A DNA stretch of 64,000 nucleotides from Planctomycetota bacterium (lineage in GTDB: Bacteria > Planctomycetota > UBA11346). The position numbers and the translations under genes are program-made. The notes under the pieces are model-generated. The model had not been told where the DNA came from, did not search any database, and worked only from the letters and a program-made list of their open reading frames with translations. Below, piece by piece: positions 33,478 to 42,400 of this stretch; positions within the stretch are counted from its first letter, which is position 1, and every line of letters starts with the position of its first letter. Location: the NCBI GenBank assembly GCA_014193115.1, contig BJHQ01000002.1, forward strand, positions 72,815 through 136,814, in the 5' to 3' direction.

Positions 33478-33852
33478 GATGACTTCGGACACCCGCCGCA
33501 GGGTCCAGAGATCGTTCCGGTAACCGTTCTTCACCGGTCCCTTCAGCAGTGCCGACTCGACCTTCTTCATCTCAGCCGGCGTCGGGGCGGTCTTCCGGCC
33601 CGGCTTGCCCTTGCTGGCCAGCGCCTTCACCCCGCCGTCACGTTTGGCTGCCATCCACTTGCTCACCGCTTGGCGGGAAACATCGAGACGACGGGCAACT
33701 TCGGACTGGGAGATGCCGTCGGCCAACAGCGTCAACGCCTCAAGGCGCCGCTTCTCCATCGCGGAATGATCCCGCTCGCCGGTCAGTCGGGGGGTCGAAC
33801 GGCGCTGCTTGGCTGGCATGGCGGGATCATGCCAGGCATCCGGAAATGTCAA
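33478..33852 (-). pseudogene. IS630-family transposase, N-terminal half only
   Basis: The minus-strand frame encodes about 125 residues with the N-terminal helix-turn-helix of IS630-type transposases: GISQSEVARRLDVSRQAVSK, then GKPGRKTAPTPAEM and NGYRNDLWTLRRVSEVI. Homology stops there, where the frame runs into the ABC exporter's upstream DNA. The true start is probably the ATG at 33819. The DDE catalytic core is absent. The missing portion appears, inverted, at 36727-37209, although about 70-80 residues of the middle are in neither piece. Confidence 0.8.
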
Positions 33853-33874
33853 TCTATATATAAATTATCAGTAA
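33847..33874 (-). repeat. IS630-type terminal repeat, left copy
   Basis: This 28-bp AT-rich block (TGTCAATCTATATA to ATCAGTAA) lies just upstream of the N-terminal transposase half. It matches the block at 37207-37234 at 23 of 28 positions. In the direction of its own transposase it reads outer TTACTGA, inner TTGACA, as expected of the 5' terminal inverted repeat. Confidence 0.75.
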
Positions 33875-33935
33875 ACGCCATTGGTGCTAAGATATGTTAA
33901 GTTTAGCAGCCGCGGATACGGATGATTCCTTAGTT

Positions 33936-35273
33936 CTACATGGTTGTTTTGACCACCACATTGAAATGCGGTGATAATCCAAGTTTTTCGTAGCGTATCA
34001 CTGAATAATCCCAGCGCTGTCGTTGGCGATCCGAAACGATCTGGAAGATCGTTTCGCGGTCGATGCCGGGGTGGGCGATCAGGTCGGCCAGGATGCAGCG
34101 CACGTCGCGGGTGGAAAGCAGCGGGATGGCTTCGGCTTCCCTGATTCGTTCTTCAAGGGTCATGTGGCGGTTCCATCCGACCCAGGTGCGGACTTCGTAG
34201 TGGGCGAGGCCAAGTTCCGATTTGGCGTCTCCCAGGGCCTGCTCGATCCAGAAGCGCTGGCGTTCGATCCGGACTAGGTCGAGCAGCGTGGTGTCGGCTG
34301 CGGAATTGGTCAGGGCGTAATGGATTTCGTTGTGAATTTTGGGATTTCTTACGACCAGCACCGTCCACTGGCGGGCGATGGCTTCGTCGCGGTCCTACAA
34401 CCAGACGAGACGCCGAAGGGCCTCGACGATGATCGGACCGAAGGTGGCGTGGCGGACCTGGAGCTGCTGCCACGCGCCTGGATCCTGGGCCTGCGCCCAG
34501 TCAGCGACCTTCACGCTGGCAAGGGACGTCGCCAGGCGCTTGGGATGACGCCAGCGCCGCCCCGTCGGGTCAGGCATTTCCGGTTTGGGATCTTCCAGGT
34601 ACATCCGCTGGCTGCTGTGGACATCGGCCATGAACCGCTCGCTCGCATCATCGAGTTCCCGCAGAAATTTCGTCTCTTTTCCATATCCGGCGTCAACGCC
34701 GACGCACGCGAACCGGGCGCCGTCCGCCCGCGCCTCGTGGATCATCTCCACAACCAATTGCGATTTGGTCCTGAAATTCCGTCCATCCTCCGGGATGCCG
34801 GACTTCGCGCAGCACTTGGGAACCTCGGTCCACTCCTTGGGCAGATGGAGCCGCGCCGCGACAAGAGCGACGCCGATACCCTGTGATAATGCAGCGAAAA
34901 CACCAACCTGACTGTTGTCCACCTTGCCCATCCGGCCATTCCATTGCCGAGCGACCCCAGCCGAATGCCGGCCCTTCTTCGTGAATGCCGATACATCGAT
35001 GATCAGCAGAGAATCCGCATGCCCACCCAGCAACCGATCGGCATCCACCATCAACTGCCGCTGCACCGAGCAGTGATCCCACTTCGCCTGGCTCAGCAGA
35101 TATTGCAGATTCTGATGCCCAGCGCCCTCGATCGACTCGGAAATCTGCTGGAGATTCTTCCGCTCAGCTCGGGAGAGCCCGCGCAGGAAATGTAACACCG
35201 ACCCGGCCACAGAACGAGTCCGACTGCGGAAGAAATGCTGATACCGCGCCGCGAAATCATCGAGGCGATCCAC
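33936..35273 (-). pseudogene. IS701-type DDE transposase interrupted by one amber stop
   Basis: One frame of about 445 codons contains a single in-frame TAG at 34395-34397, dividing it into 292 and 152 codons. The product resembles IS701/DDE_5 transposases: SLLIIDVSAFTKKGRHSAGV (first catalytic Asp), VGVDAGYGKETKFLREL (second Asp region), then after the stop IERQRFWIEQALGDAKSELG with the catalytic Glu. The reading DRDEAIARQW directly after the stop continues the family sequence, so this is a point mutation and not a frameshift. No clear terminal inverted repeats were found. The element is probably dead unless the stop is read through. Confidence 0.75.
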
Positions 35274-35510
35274 CAGATCACGCAGTCTTGCGTGAAGACA
35301 CGGGGGATCGACGACAGGGGATGGACCTGGGAATCATGGCGGCTCTCCGTGGAGCAGATGGTGCATTTACCTTATATTATACTGAGCTATTTTAGTTTTG
35401 TTGAGTTAGATCAGGTAGAATTAGCGATGCGCATCCAGGTGCAAAACCAGCTCTTGCGACAGAAATGAATCGTCCGGTACAAGGACAAGCTTCAGGCCAC
35501 CGGTGACACG

Positions 35511-36726
35511 ATGTGGTTGGGTTTGCTGCAGGACATTGGCGTCACGTTCGACGAGGTTTGGCCCATCTTCCGTGTTTTGCTCGATCGATCTGATACCGCC
35601 CGGGTGGAAGAAGTTATCATCCAACTGGCTCTTTACGGTGAGGCCGCGTCGCCGTGCGTACCGCTGGTTTTGTCGCTGTATGCCAAAGGCGAAGGTCGAC
35701 TGCGCGAAACCTGTCTGATCGCCCTGGGGCAGATGGCCCCCAACGACCCTGAGGTGATCCGTTGCCTGGTGGTCGCACTCAACACCGGTTGGTGGGGGAA
35801 TCCGCTGCAGTATGCGGCGGTCAAGGGTCTGCGCTTCTGCGGACCTCCGGCTGAAGCCGCGCGACCTTTCCTTGAGGCCCTGCTGAGAGAGGAACATCTC
35901 GAATGGGATGATAAATATGCCAGCCAACTCGCCCTCGAATCGATCGCGGCGAAACCGCCACTGCCGGCCGAACCCCTGCGGAAGGCCGGGGCCGACGTAT
36001 TCCTGGGTCCAGAATCCCTGGCAGCCTGGGCCTCCATCAAGTCTGGCATCCTGCCGGGTGCCGAGGCCCGGGCCTTGCTTATCGCCCTGCTCAACAAAGA
36101 GATCCCTGATTTCTTGCGTGTCATCGCCATAGAGCGCCTGGGACTTCTGGCGCCAAGTGAGCGTTCGGCTGCCGAGGTGCTGGTTCGCGCCATGGTGTCG
36201 CCTGAAGACGGTATCGCGAGTGCGGCGGATGGGGTGATCGGTGGCCAATTCGTGGCGGACGATCTGGCAGCGCGCGATGTCTTCGTGCGCAGTCTACCAC
36301 AAGGGTCCAGAAACATCCGCTGGTCAGCGCTCCATGTCCTCGGCAGGTATGGTGCTCGCAATGCACCGATTTTGCCTGACCTCGCCGTCTTCCTGGCAAG
36401 CTGCAACGGCGAGGTCGAACATTTCATCATCGGCAGCGCTCTCGATGTCGTGCGCTCTGCCGCTGGTGAAGCGTCGGCTATTGAGCCCGTTCTGACCAAG
36501 ATGCTTGATGAGACCGCCGCGATCTACCGAGGAAGGGAATCTGATGAGGTGCATATTCTCCGGCCCTATATCTTACTTTGTCTGAGCGAAAACGGCATCA
36601 ACGCGAAGGCTTTGCCATGCATCCTCGACCTGCTGGCGCATGCGCAGGATGTGGATTCCATCGCCGTAGCCTGCCGTGCGGCAACGCGACTGGGTCGCCA
36701 GGCCGAAGGACTCGTCCCCTACCTCC
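35511..36726 (+). pseudogene. HEAT-repeat protein gene truncated by IS630 sequence
   Basis: From ATG 35511 (MWLGLLQDIGVTFDEVWPIF) about 405 residues carry alpha-helical HEAT/PBS-lyase-like repeats: LRETCLIALGQMAPNDPEVI, LRVIAIERLGLLAPSERSAA, IRWSALHVLGRYGARNAPIL and similar. HEAT repeats form a superhelical protein-binding scaffold; the function cannot be inferred. At about 36715-36727 the coding sequence meets the IS630 C-terminal half and the frame continues into it for 165 meaningless codons to 37223, so the gene has lost its 3' end. The 5' end may also be incomplete: an AT-rich stretch (35350-35450) separates it from the IS701-type element and no ribosome site is visible. Confidence 0.65.
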
Positions 36727-37209
36727 TGGGGACGCAGGGGCGAGACGCCGGTCGTGGTGCATTCCCATCGCTGGGCCAAGCGGTCCATGATGGCCGGCCT
36801 GATCTACCATTGGTCGGGCAAGCCCACGAAACTCACCTTCGAGATCATCGAGAAGGCCTACCGCCTGCCCGACATCCTTCGCTGGTGCCGGCGATTGGTC
36901 CGAGTGCTGGCCGGAAAGAAGGCGATCCTGATCTGGGACCGCCTCCAAGCCCATCGGAGCAAAGTTGTAAAGGCCGTCCTGGCCGCCCATGGCATCGAGG
37001 TTGTCCTGCTCCCCGGGTACGCACCTCAGCTCAACCCAACCGAATGGCTCTGGGCCAATCTCAAAGGCAGCGAACTCGCCAACTTCTGCGCCGAAGACAT
37101 CACGGATGCCGAGACCGAGGCCAGGCGTGGAGCCAAGCGCATCCGCCGGCGACTATCCCTTCTGGATGGCTTTCTGGCAGGGGCCGGGCTGTCCTTTGGG
37201 TCATTATGA
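36727..37209 (+). pseudogene. IS630-family transposase, C-terminal half only
   Basis: The plus-strand frame encodes about 160 residues of an IS630-type DDE domain: WGRRGETPVVV, MMAGLIYHWSG, IWDRLQAHRSK (second catalytic Asp) and LLPGYAPQLNPTEWLWANLK (catalytic Glu), ending at TGA 37207-37209. The N-terminal half is missing here. With the minus-strand piece at 33478-33852 it supplies most of one element. The stop overlaps the terminal repeat. Confidence 0.82.
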
Positions 37210-37234
37210 CAACCTATATATGAAATCTCAGTAA
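37207..37234 (+). repeat. IS630-type terminal repeat, right copy
   Basis: This 28-bp block (TGACAACCTATATA to CTCAGTAA) directly follows the C-terminal transposase half. It matches the block at 33847-33874 at 23 of 28 positions. Because the two transposase halves face opposite ways, the two repeats are in the same orientation on this strand, as expected if an inverted segment separates the two ends of one element. Confidence 0.75.
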
Positions 37235-37568
37235 CCGTCGCCATCCGCGCCAACCAACGACCCTCGGCGCCGACAAAGGGTACGACGCCAGCAGCTTCGT
37301 TGAGGGCTGCCGCGCCCAGCTCGTGACGCCCCATGTCGCTTCCAAGGTCGTTGGCAGCGCCGTCGATGGACGGACCACACGACATGCCGGATACGTTATC
37401 AGCCAACGGAAACGCAAACTGGTCGAGGAGGTCTTCGGATGGATGAAGACTGTTGCTGGACTCGATCAACTCCGTCTTCGCGGGACACTCCTGGTTGAAG
37501 GCGTATTTTGCCTGGCAGCTGGTGTTTACGACCTTATTCGGATGAGAAACATTTTGTCCGCCGTATAA
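37235..37568 (+). pseudogene. IS5-family (IS1182/DDE_Tnp_1-like) transposase, C-terminal remnant
   Basis: A frame of about 100 codons begins right at the IS630 terminal repeat and ends at TAA 37566-37568. It encodes LGADKGYDASSFVEGC, VVGSAVDGRTTRHAGY, QRKRKLVEEVFGWMKT and GVYDLIRMRNIL, typical of the C-terminal DDE part of IS5-group transposases. The N-terminal part is absent, so the IS630 element apparently inserted into or recombined with it. Confidence 0.8.
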
Positions 37569-37996
37569 GTCAACCAGACCATTGCACAATTCAAAAGAAA
37601 TATCGCCATCACTTCTGAATGTGAACTTCGAGCAACATGGCATCAACTTTGGAGCATTGTTCCGGAAGATGGCTGGTAAATTACAATTTATCACAACGAA
37701 TTCACCGGCGAAAGCCGCAGGTTAGATTTTCATGACCCTGCTAAGGGACGCTGTGAACAAAGCCAAGGTCCCGTACCTGCCGGTGCTGCGCGTGCCGTAC
37801 TACCGCTTCATCGGACGGAAGCCGGCCGTTTGAAGCTCGATCGGCCGATGGCCGCGGCCCGGTCGGGTGGCGGCCATGCTGGCCATGGCGCATCGCGGCC
37901 ACGCGGGCCGTGGCCCATGCGGTCCACCAGGCACCGCTGGCGGTTCAGCGCAGTTCCGGGCTTGGCGCCGGCCGACTATGGGGCACAAGGCGCGGC
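37569..37996. other. 428-bp gap after the IS cluster, no confident gene
   Basis: The first 160 bp are AT-rich and continue the composition of the IS cluster. A 33-residue frame from ATG 37732 (MTLLRDAVNKAKVPYLPVLR) ends at TGA near 37833; it could be the C-terminal end of a gene lost in the rearrangements, but I see no family. The rest returns to high GC with no recognised feature before the next gene. Confidence 0.4.
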
Positions 37997-39130
37997 ATGA
38001 GCCAGCCATTGGATGATGACGGCACGCCCTCCGAGGACGTGATCCGCGAGGCCAGGCGGCCGATCATCATCGACCGCCACCGCCGGCTGATCGAAGAGAT
38101 GGAATCCAGCCTGGCAGATTCCTGGGTGTCCGGCGAGACCGATCATCCGCGGCTCAAGGCGATGCTCGCCGACCTCGACCTCGATAGCGAACAGGCCCGG
38201 GTGCGCCGGACCTTCGCGGCCCTGGCCGATGCTCGCTACCGCGATTCCGTGCTGCGCGCGGCCCTGGTCGAGGAGCTCTGCCTGCTCCGCGAGCACGCCA
38301 AGATCGAAATCGCCGCCCTCCAGCTCCACGCCATCGGCGTCTACCGGACCGTGCGCAAAGCGCTGATCGGCGGTCAAGGCGAGGCCCCGGCCTTGTCCGA
38401 ATTGCGCGAGCTGCCGGTGCAGCGCCTGGTGCCGCTGACTCGTGGCGAGGCGCCGACCGGAGTGTTCGGAAACCCGAATCTGGTTGACACGATCCTGTGC
38501 ACGCCGGCTTTCGCCGAGCGGTGCTTGGCGACCTTTCGCCGGCTGATCCGCCCTGAAATCGCCGACGCCCATTGGGACGATGCCCAAGGTCCGCCGCCGC
38601 TGCCGCGCAATCTTGAGGAACCGTTGCTCGCGCTGCCCGAAGGGGAATTGAAGGCGGCTCGCCTGATGCTGATCAGGGAACGCATCCGCAGCCGCTTCTA
38701 CAGGCAGGTCTTTCTCGAATTCCTGTCCAAAGATGAGCTGGATCCCCATGAGGTCGAGTCCCATCCCACCGTACTCAACTGGCTGCTCGGGATCGAAGCC
38801 ACCGCCCATCTGTACCCGTTCATGCAGGGCCAGACCGCCGAGCAGAAGGCCTTTCGTCTCGGCCAGCTGACCCAGAAGATCGTGCAGTTGCATGAGGTGT
38901 CAGCGCGGGTGACGCTGGCCGCGAACCAGGGTGGCTATGCCGAGCGTTTCGCAGGAAAGAATCTTCGCGATCGGCTGGCGATCCTCGCCGCAGATCGCTA
39001 TCCAGCCCTGGCCCTGACCCGTGAGCTGACGTTGGCTGCTCTGCTCTGCTCCTTCTCAAAACTGGTGCGCTGGGTCCAGGACCGCATCGAATCGAAGGAT
39101 TTCCTGATACCGCCAGACCCGCGGCGCTGA
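37997..39130 (+). CDS. Conserved-looking hypothetical helical protein (377 aa)
   Basis: ATG 37997 (MSQPLDDDGTPSEDVIREAR) follows an AAGG stretch; the longer frame upstream is in low-complexity Arg/His sequence. The protein is mostly charged alpha helix without a signal peptide or membrane segment, so cytoplasmic. Segments such as IIIDRHRRLIEEMESSLADS, LPRNLEEPLLALPEGELKAA and HPTVLNWLLGIEATAHLYPF look structured and well kept, and codon use is like the neighbours. I do not recognise the family. It is convergent with the sigma-factor gene, with only 61 bp between stops. Confidence 0.7.
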   Translation: MSQPLDDDGTPSEDVIREARRPIIIDRHRRLIEEMESSLADSWVSGETDHPRLKAMLADLDLDSEQARVRRTFAALADARYRDSVLRAALVEELCLLREHAKIEIAALQLHAIGVYRTVRKALIGGQGEAPALSELRELPVQRLVPLTRGEAPTGVFGNPNLVDTILCTPAFAERCLATFRRLIRPEIADAHWDDAQGPPPLPRNLEEPLLALPEGELKAARLMLIRERIRSRFYRQVFLEFLSKDELDPHEVESHPTVLNWLLGIEATAHLYPFMQGQTAEQKAFRLGQLTQKIVQLHEVSARVTLAANQGGYAERFAGKNLRDRLAILAADRYPALALTRELTLAALLCSFSKLVRWVQDRIESKDFLIPPDPRR

Positions 39131-39191
39131 TCGCTTTGCTCCGTCGCTCGTGGTCCAGGCAAGTCCAGCTCCTGCTGGGCAGCCGGTGCGG

Positions 39192-40001
39192 CTACAGCAC
39201 CGTTTCGTTGGGGATGAGTTCCCGCAATTTTTCCAGGGCTTTTGCTTCGATCTGGCGGACCCGTTCCCGGGTCAGGCTGAACACCTTGCCGATCTCTTCA
39301 AGCGTCATCACCGGATAGTCGTCGATGCCATAGCGATAGCGCAGGATTTCCGCTTCGCGTGGGGTCAGCTGGCTGAGCCGATCCTGGATCAGGGCGACAT
39401 CCTCGATCATGCCCGAGCGGTTCTCAGGGTCGGACTCGGGGTGCTGGTCCTCAAAGTAGGCCGAGAGGTCGCCGACCTCTTCGGTGTCGAGGTTGGCGCC
39501 GCTGATCAGCGACGTGCGCATGATCCGCTGGATCAGCTTGATGTTTTCCTTGGGCAGCTTCAGCGCCTTGACCACGGCAGCGACATCGGTGACGCCGGGA
39601 TTCTCGCGGCTGAATTTCTTCCACCGCGCCACCAGCTCGGCCATGTACGCCGGCACCCGGATGTTCTTGACCTTTTCGAGCAGAGCGCGGCGGATCGCCT
39701 GCTTGATCCAGTGCACCGCATAGGTCGAGAAGCGGCATTCCATGTCGGGATCGAAGCGTTCAACCGCCCTCATCAGGCCGATGTTGCCTTCTTCGATGAC
39801 ATCGAGGATCGCCAGACCCTGGTTGTCGTACTGACGGGCGACGCTGACCACCAGGCGCAAATTGCACTGGATCATCTCCTGCCGTGCCGCCCGGTCGCCG
39901 GCGCGGACCTTGCGGGTGACCACCTGCTCCTGCTCACGGGTCAGCACGGTATAGGCGCTGATGTCCCGCAGGTACATATCGAGCATGGCGTCACGCGGCA
40001 C
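39192..40001 (-). CDS. Short RpoD/SigA-type RNA polymerase sigma factor
   Basis: The GTG start at 40001 is fixed by a strong ribosome site (GGGAGG, 6 bases upstream) and gives 269 residues. Regions 2.1-2.4 are clear (NLRLVVSVARQYDNQGLAIL, EEGNIGLMRAVERFDPDMEC, RFSTYAVHWIKQAIRRALLE), region 3 is present and region 4.2 ends the protein (MTLEEIGKVFSLTRERVRQI). Region 1.1 of the housekeeping factor is missing and region 1.2 begins MLDMYLRDISAYTVLTREQE. It is therefore a group 2 or 3 alternative sigma factor that recognises sigma-70-type promoters under some condition or stress. Its intact region 2.4 and 4.2 suggest consensus-like -10 and -35 recognition. It is encoded alone. Confidence 0.88.
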   Translation of the reverse strand: MPRDAMLDMYLRDISAYTVLTREQEQVVTRKVRAGDRAARQEMIQCNLRLVVSVARQYDNQGLAILDVIEEGNIGLMRAVERFDPDMECRFSTYAVHWIKQAIRRALLEKVKNIRVPAYMAELVARWKKFSRENPGVTDVAAVVKALKLPKENIKLIQRIMRTSLISGANLDTEEVGDLSAYFEDQHPESDPENRSGMIEDVALIQDRLSQLTPREAEILRYRYGIDDYPVMTLEEIGKVFSLTRERVRQIEAKALEKLRELIPNETVL

Positions 40002-40195
40002 GCGGTTCCTCCCGGAAGATCATTCTTAAGGCGCTGGTCGATGAAAATCAACCGCAGCCTGGGTGCCGTGCCGGTCCAAGCAGACCGACATCGATACGGT
40101 AGAATGGATGATCCGCAGAAAAGAACGATCGCCAAGACAGCAATCGGCAACGCTGGGCAGGGCGTTATCCAGTGAAATCGAAGCGGATGTGCCGA

Positions 40196-41062
40196 TCAGG
40201 GCTTTTCAGCCAGGATTTGCGCGAAGAAAACGGTGCGCGACTCGCCCAGGGTCCAGACGACCTGTTTGTCCGGAGTCACTTCGAGGAGTGATATGCCTTT
40301 GCCGTGCTTGCCGTGGCCGAGCCAGTTGATGATCAGTGTGTTGCCGTTGTCGAGCCGTTGGGCGTCCACCGTCCATTCGGGATTGGTGCCAGCTGGGAAA
40401 TCCGTGGTGGCGAAGGTCCAGACCGTCGCGCCGGCGGGATCGATCTCGACCACGCTCTTGCCGTTCCCGGTCGCGATCAGCAGATTGCCATTGGCCAGGC
40501 GCCGGGCGATGTGGGCCTGCGACTTCATCGGAATCCGTCGTTCCTCCGTTCCATCTGCCTTGTAGCCGACAATCGCCTGATCGGCCACCTGGCCTACCAG
40601 GTATCCACCGTCCGACTGCTTCCGGGCGATGCGGGTGATCAGGTGCGTCCCTTTGCCGCCCGAGTTCAAGGTGACCGTCTTGGCAATCTCGCCTTTGGCA
40701 TCGATTTCGATCAGACGCTTGGATCCAGGATCGCTTGCCAGCGTCTTGCCGTCGGCTAGGCGCTGCACGCTCTGGCATTCACCGGGAATGTCATGGCTGA
40801 ACACCACCTGATGATCGCGGGTGACCTCCTTGATCGTGCCTTTGCCACCGCCGTTCTCGCAGTACAGGATATTGCCGTTGGCCAGGGCTTCGCCGTCGAA
40901 CACCGTGCCCGGCGTCGGCTGGGACCAGCTGATCGTGCCATCGCGCTCGCGGATGACGATCGCGTGATTGAGGAAATCCCCGATCAGCAGGCGATAGGGG
41001 ATGGCCTCGCCAGCCGGGATGCAGGAGACAGCGACCAGGACTGCGAGCAGGCGGAACAGCAC
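40196..41062 (-). CDS. Secreted beta-propeller protein (PQQ/arylsulfotransferase-like)
   Basis: The 288-residue product has a short signal peptide (MLFRLLAVLVAVSCIPAGEA). The rest shows repeated beta-propeller blades: ALANGNILYCENGGGKGTIK, RLADGKTLASDPGSKRLIEI, LANGNLLIATGNGKSVVEID and LDNGNTLIINWLGHGKHGKG. Such small propellers are common in planctomycete secretomes, with roles from binding to sugar-ring chemistry; no catalytic residues can be assigned. It lies 9 bp downstream of the DUF1552 gene on the same strand and so belongs to the operon with DUF1552 and DUF1592, likely acting with them in the periplasm. Confidence 0.75.
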   Translation of the reverse strand: MLFRLLAVLVAVSCIPAGEAIPYRLLIGDFLNHAIVIRERDGTISWSQPTPGTVFDGEALANGNILYCENGGGKGTIKEVTRDHQVVFSHDIPGECQSVQRLADGKTLASDPGSKRLIEIDAKGEIAKTVTLNSGGKGTHLITRIARKQSDGGYLVGQVADQAIVGYKADGTEERRIPMKSQAHIARRLANGNLLIATGNGKSVVEIDPAGATVWTFATTDFPAGTNPEWTVDAQRLDNGNTLIINWLGHGKHGKGISLLEVTPDKQVVWTLGESRTVFFAQILAEKP

Positions 41063-41071
41063 TTGAGGTCC

Positions 41072-42400
41072 TCAGAAATCTTTCAACCGGGTGGTGGCGT
41101 CGCCGAACTCCTTGAGTTCTACGCCCATGCGGTCCATCAGGCTCAGATACAGGCTGCACATCTGGCGGCCTGATTTCTCATCGTATTTCAGCAACCGGCC
41201 GCTGGTCAGGCTGCCACCGCCGCGGCCGGCGAGCAGCACCGGCAGATCGACTGCGCTGTGGGCTCCACCGGAGCGCATCGCCGACAGGAACAGGATCATG
41301 CTGTTGTCGAGCAGGCTCCGTCCGCCCTCGTCGATCGCCTTCATTTTCGCAACGAAATCGGCGACCTGCTGGGACAGGAACCGGGTGATCTCCATGTGGC
41401 CCTTGCCGCTGTGCGAGATCGGGTGGTACTGGTCGCCGGGCACGCCGGGAACGAAGGTGAAATCCAGGGTCGAGCGTTCATTGGTGAGCATCAGCGTGGC
41501 GATGCGGGTGCGATCCATGCGGAAGGCCAGCACCAGCAGGTCGAGCATCAGCTTCATGTGAGCGGCGAGATCCTTGGGCACCCCATCAGGCGGCCGGGGC
41601 AGATCCGGAGCCGCCAAGGTCGGCTTCCAGCCGCTGGTCGCTGCCGGTTCGGAGCTGCGCTGCACGCGGCGCTCGACGTCGCGGACCGAGCTGAGGTACT
41701 CGTCCATCCGCTGGCGGTCGCCAGCTCCGAGATCCCGGCCCAGCTCGGCCGCGTCGGACAGCACCTGGTCGAGGATGCTGGCGGTGCGCAGGCGGTCGCC
41801 GGTCTTGCCGACCAGGGCGTCGAAAACCAGGGCCGGATGGATCTCACGCGGCGTCGGCCGGGTCGGGCTCGACCACGAGATGTGGTTCAGATAGACGCTG
41901 CTCAGACCCGTATCCACGCCGGGACAGGGCGGTTCACAGCCCATCACCAGGCTGGGCAGCAAGGTCGAACCGCCGATCCGTTCAGCCAGGATCTGATCCA
42001 TGCTGGTGGCGACATAAATATCGGTGGTGCTGTGGCGGACCACCGCGCCGGACAGGATGTTCGGGGCCAGGCTGCCGTGGGTATTGACCTTGCTCTCCTT
42101 GAGCATCCGGCTGTGCTGCAAGCCTTGCAGAATCGTGATGTCGCCAAGGTGCGGCGAGAACGGCATCAGCGCCGGTCCGAGTTCGATCAGGCCGGCGGCA
42201 TCGGTCTTGGCATCCCAGCCGAGCACGCCATTGCCCACGAAAAAGCTCGCGAAGCGGCGAGGCGGCCCTGCGGTCGCGGCTGCCTTGGCGCCAGGCGCCG
42301 GGTCGCCGGCCGGCAGGGATTCCAACCAGGGCAGGGCCAGTGCCACCGACGCGCCGCGCAGCAGGCTGCGTCTGGTCCACGAAGTCCAGGGCTTGGTCAT
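41072..42400 (-). CDS. DUF1552 family protein with Tat signal
   Basis: The 442-residue protein starts MTKPWTSWTRRSLLRGASVA; the RR followed by a hydrophobic stretch is a twin-arginine export signal, so it is folded before export. Typical DUF1552 features follow: FFVGNGVLGWDAK, ILQGLQHSRMLKESKVNTHG, TSMDQILAERIGG, PRPPDGVPKDLAAHMKLMLD, TRIATLMLTNERSTLDFTFV, HSGKGHMEITRFLSQQVADF and LFLSAMRSGGAHSAVDLPVL. The family is abundant in Planctomycetota, Verrucomicrobiota and Acidobacteriota and always sits next to a DUF1592-type cytochrome; its reaction is unknown, with an alkaline-phosphatase/sulfatase-like fold suggested. Its ATG overlaps the stop of the DUF1592 gene (ATGA), showing tight coupling. 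Confidence 0.9.
   Translation of the reverse strand: MTKPWTSWTRRSLLRGASVALALPWLESLPAGDPAPGAKAAATAGPPRRFASFFVGNGVLGWDAKTDAAGLIELGPALMPFSPHLGDITILQGLQHSRMLKESKVNTHGSLAPNILSGAVVRHSTTDIYVATSMDQILAERIGGSTLLPSLVMGCEPPCPGVDTGLSSVYLNHISWSSPTRPTPREIHPALVFDALVGKTGDRLRTASILDQVLSDAAELGRDLGAGDRQRMDEYLSSVRDVERRVQRSSEPAATSGWKPTLAAPDLPRPPDGVPKDLAAHMKLMLDLLVLAFRMDRTRIATLMLTNERSTLDFTFVPGVPGDQYHPISHSGKGHMEITRFLSQQVADFVAKMKAIDEGGRSLLDNSMILFLSAMRSGGAHSAVDLPVLLAGRGGGSLTSGRLLKYDEKSGRQMCSLYLSLMDRMGVELKEFGDATTRLKDF

Noticed and set aside
37026..37694. Minus-strand ORF of 222 codons across the IS5 remnant
   Set aside because: Antisense to two recognised transposase fragments; no protein similarity.
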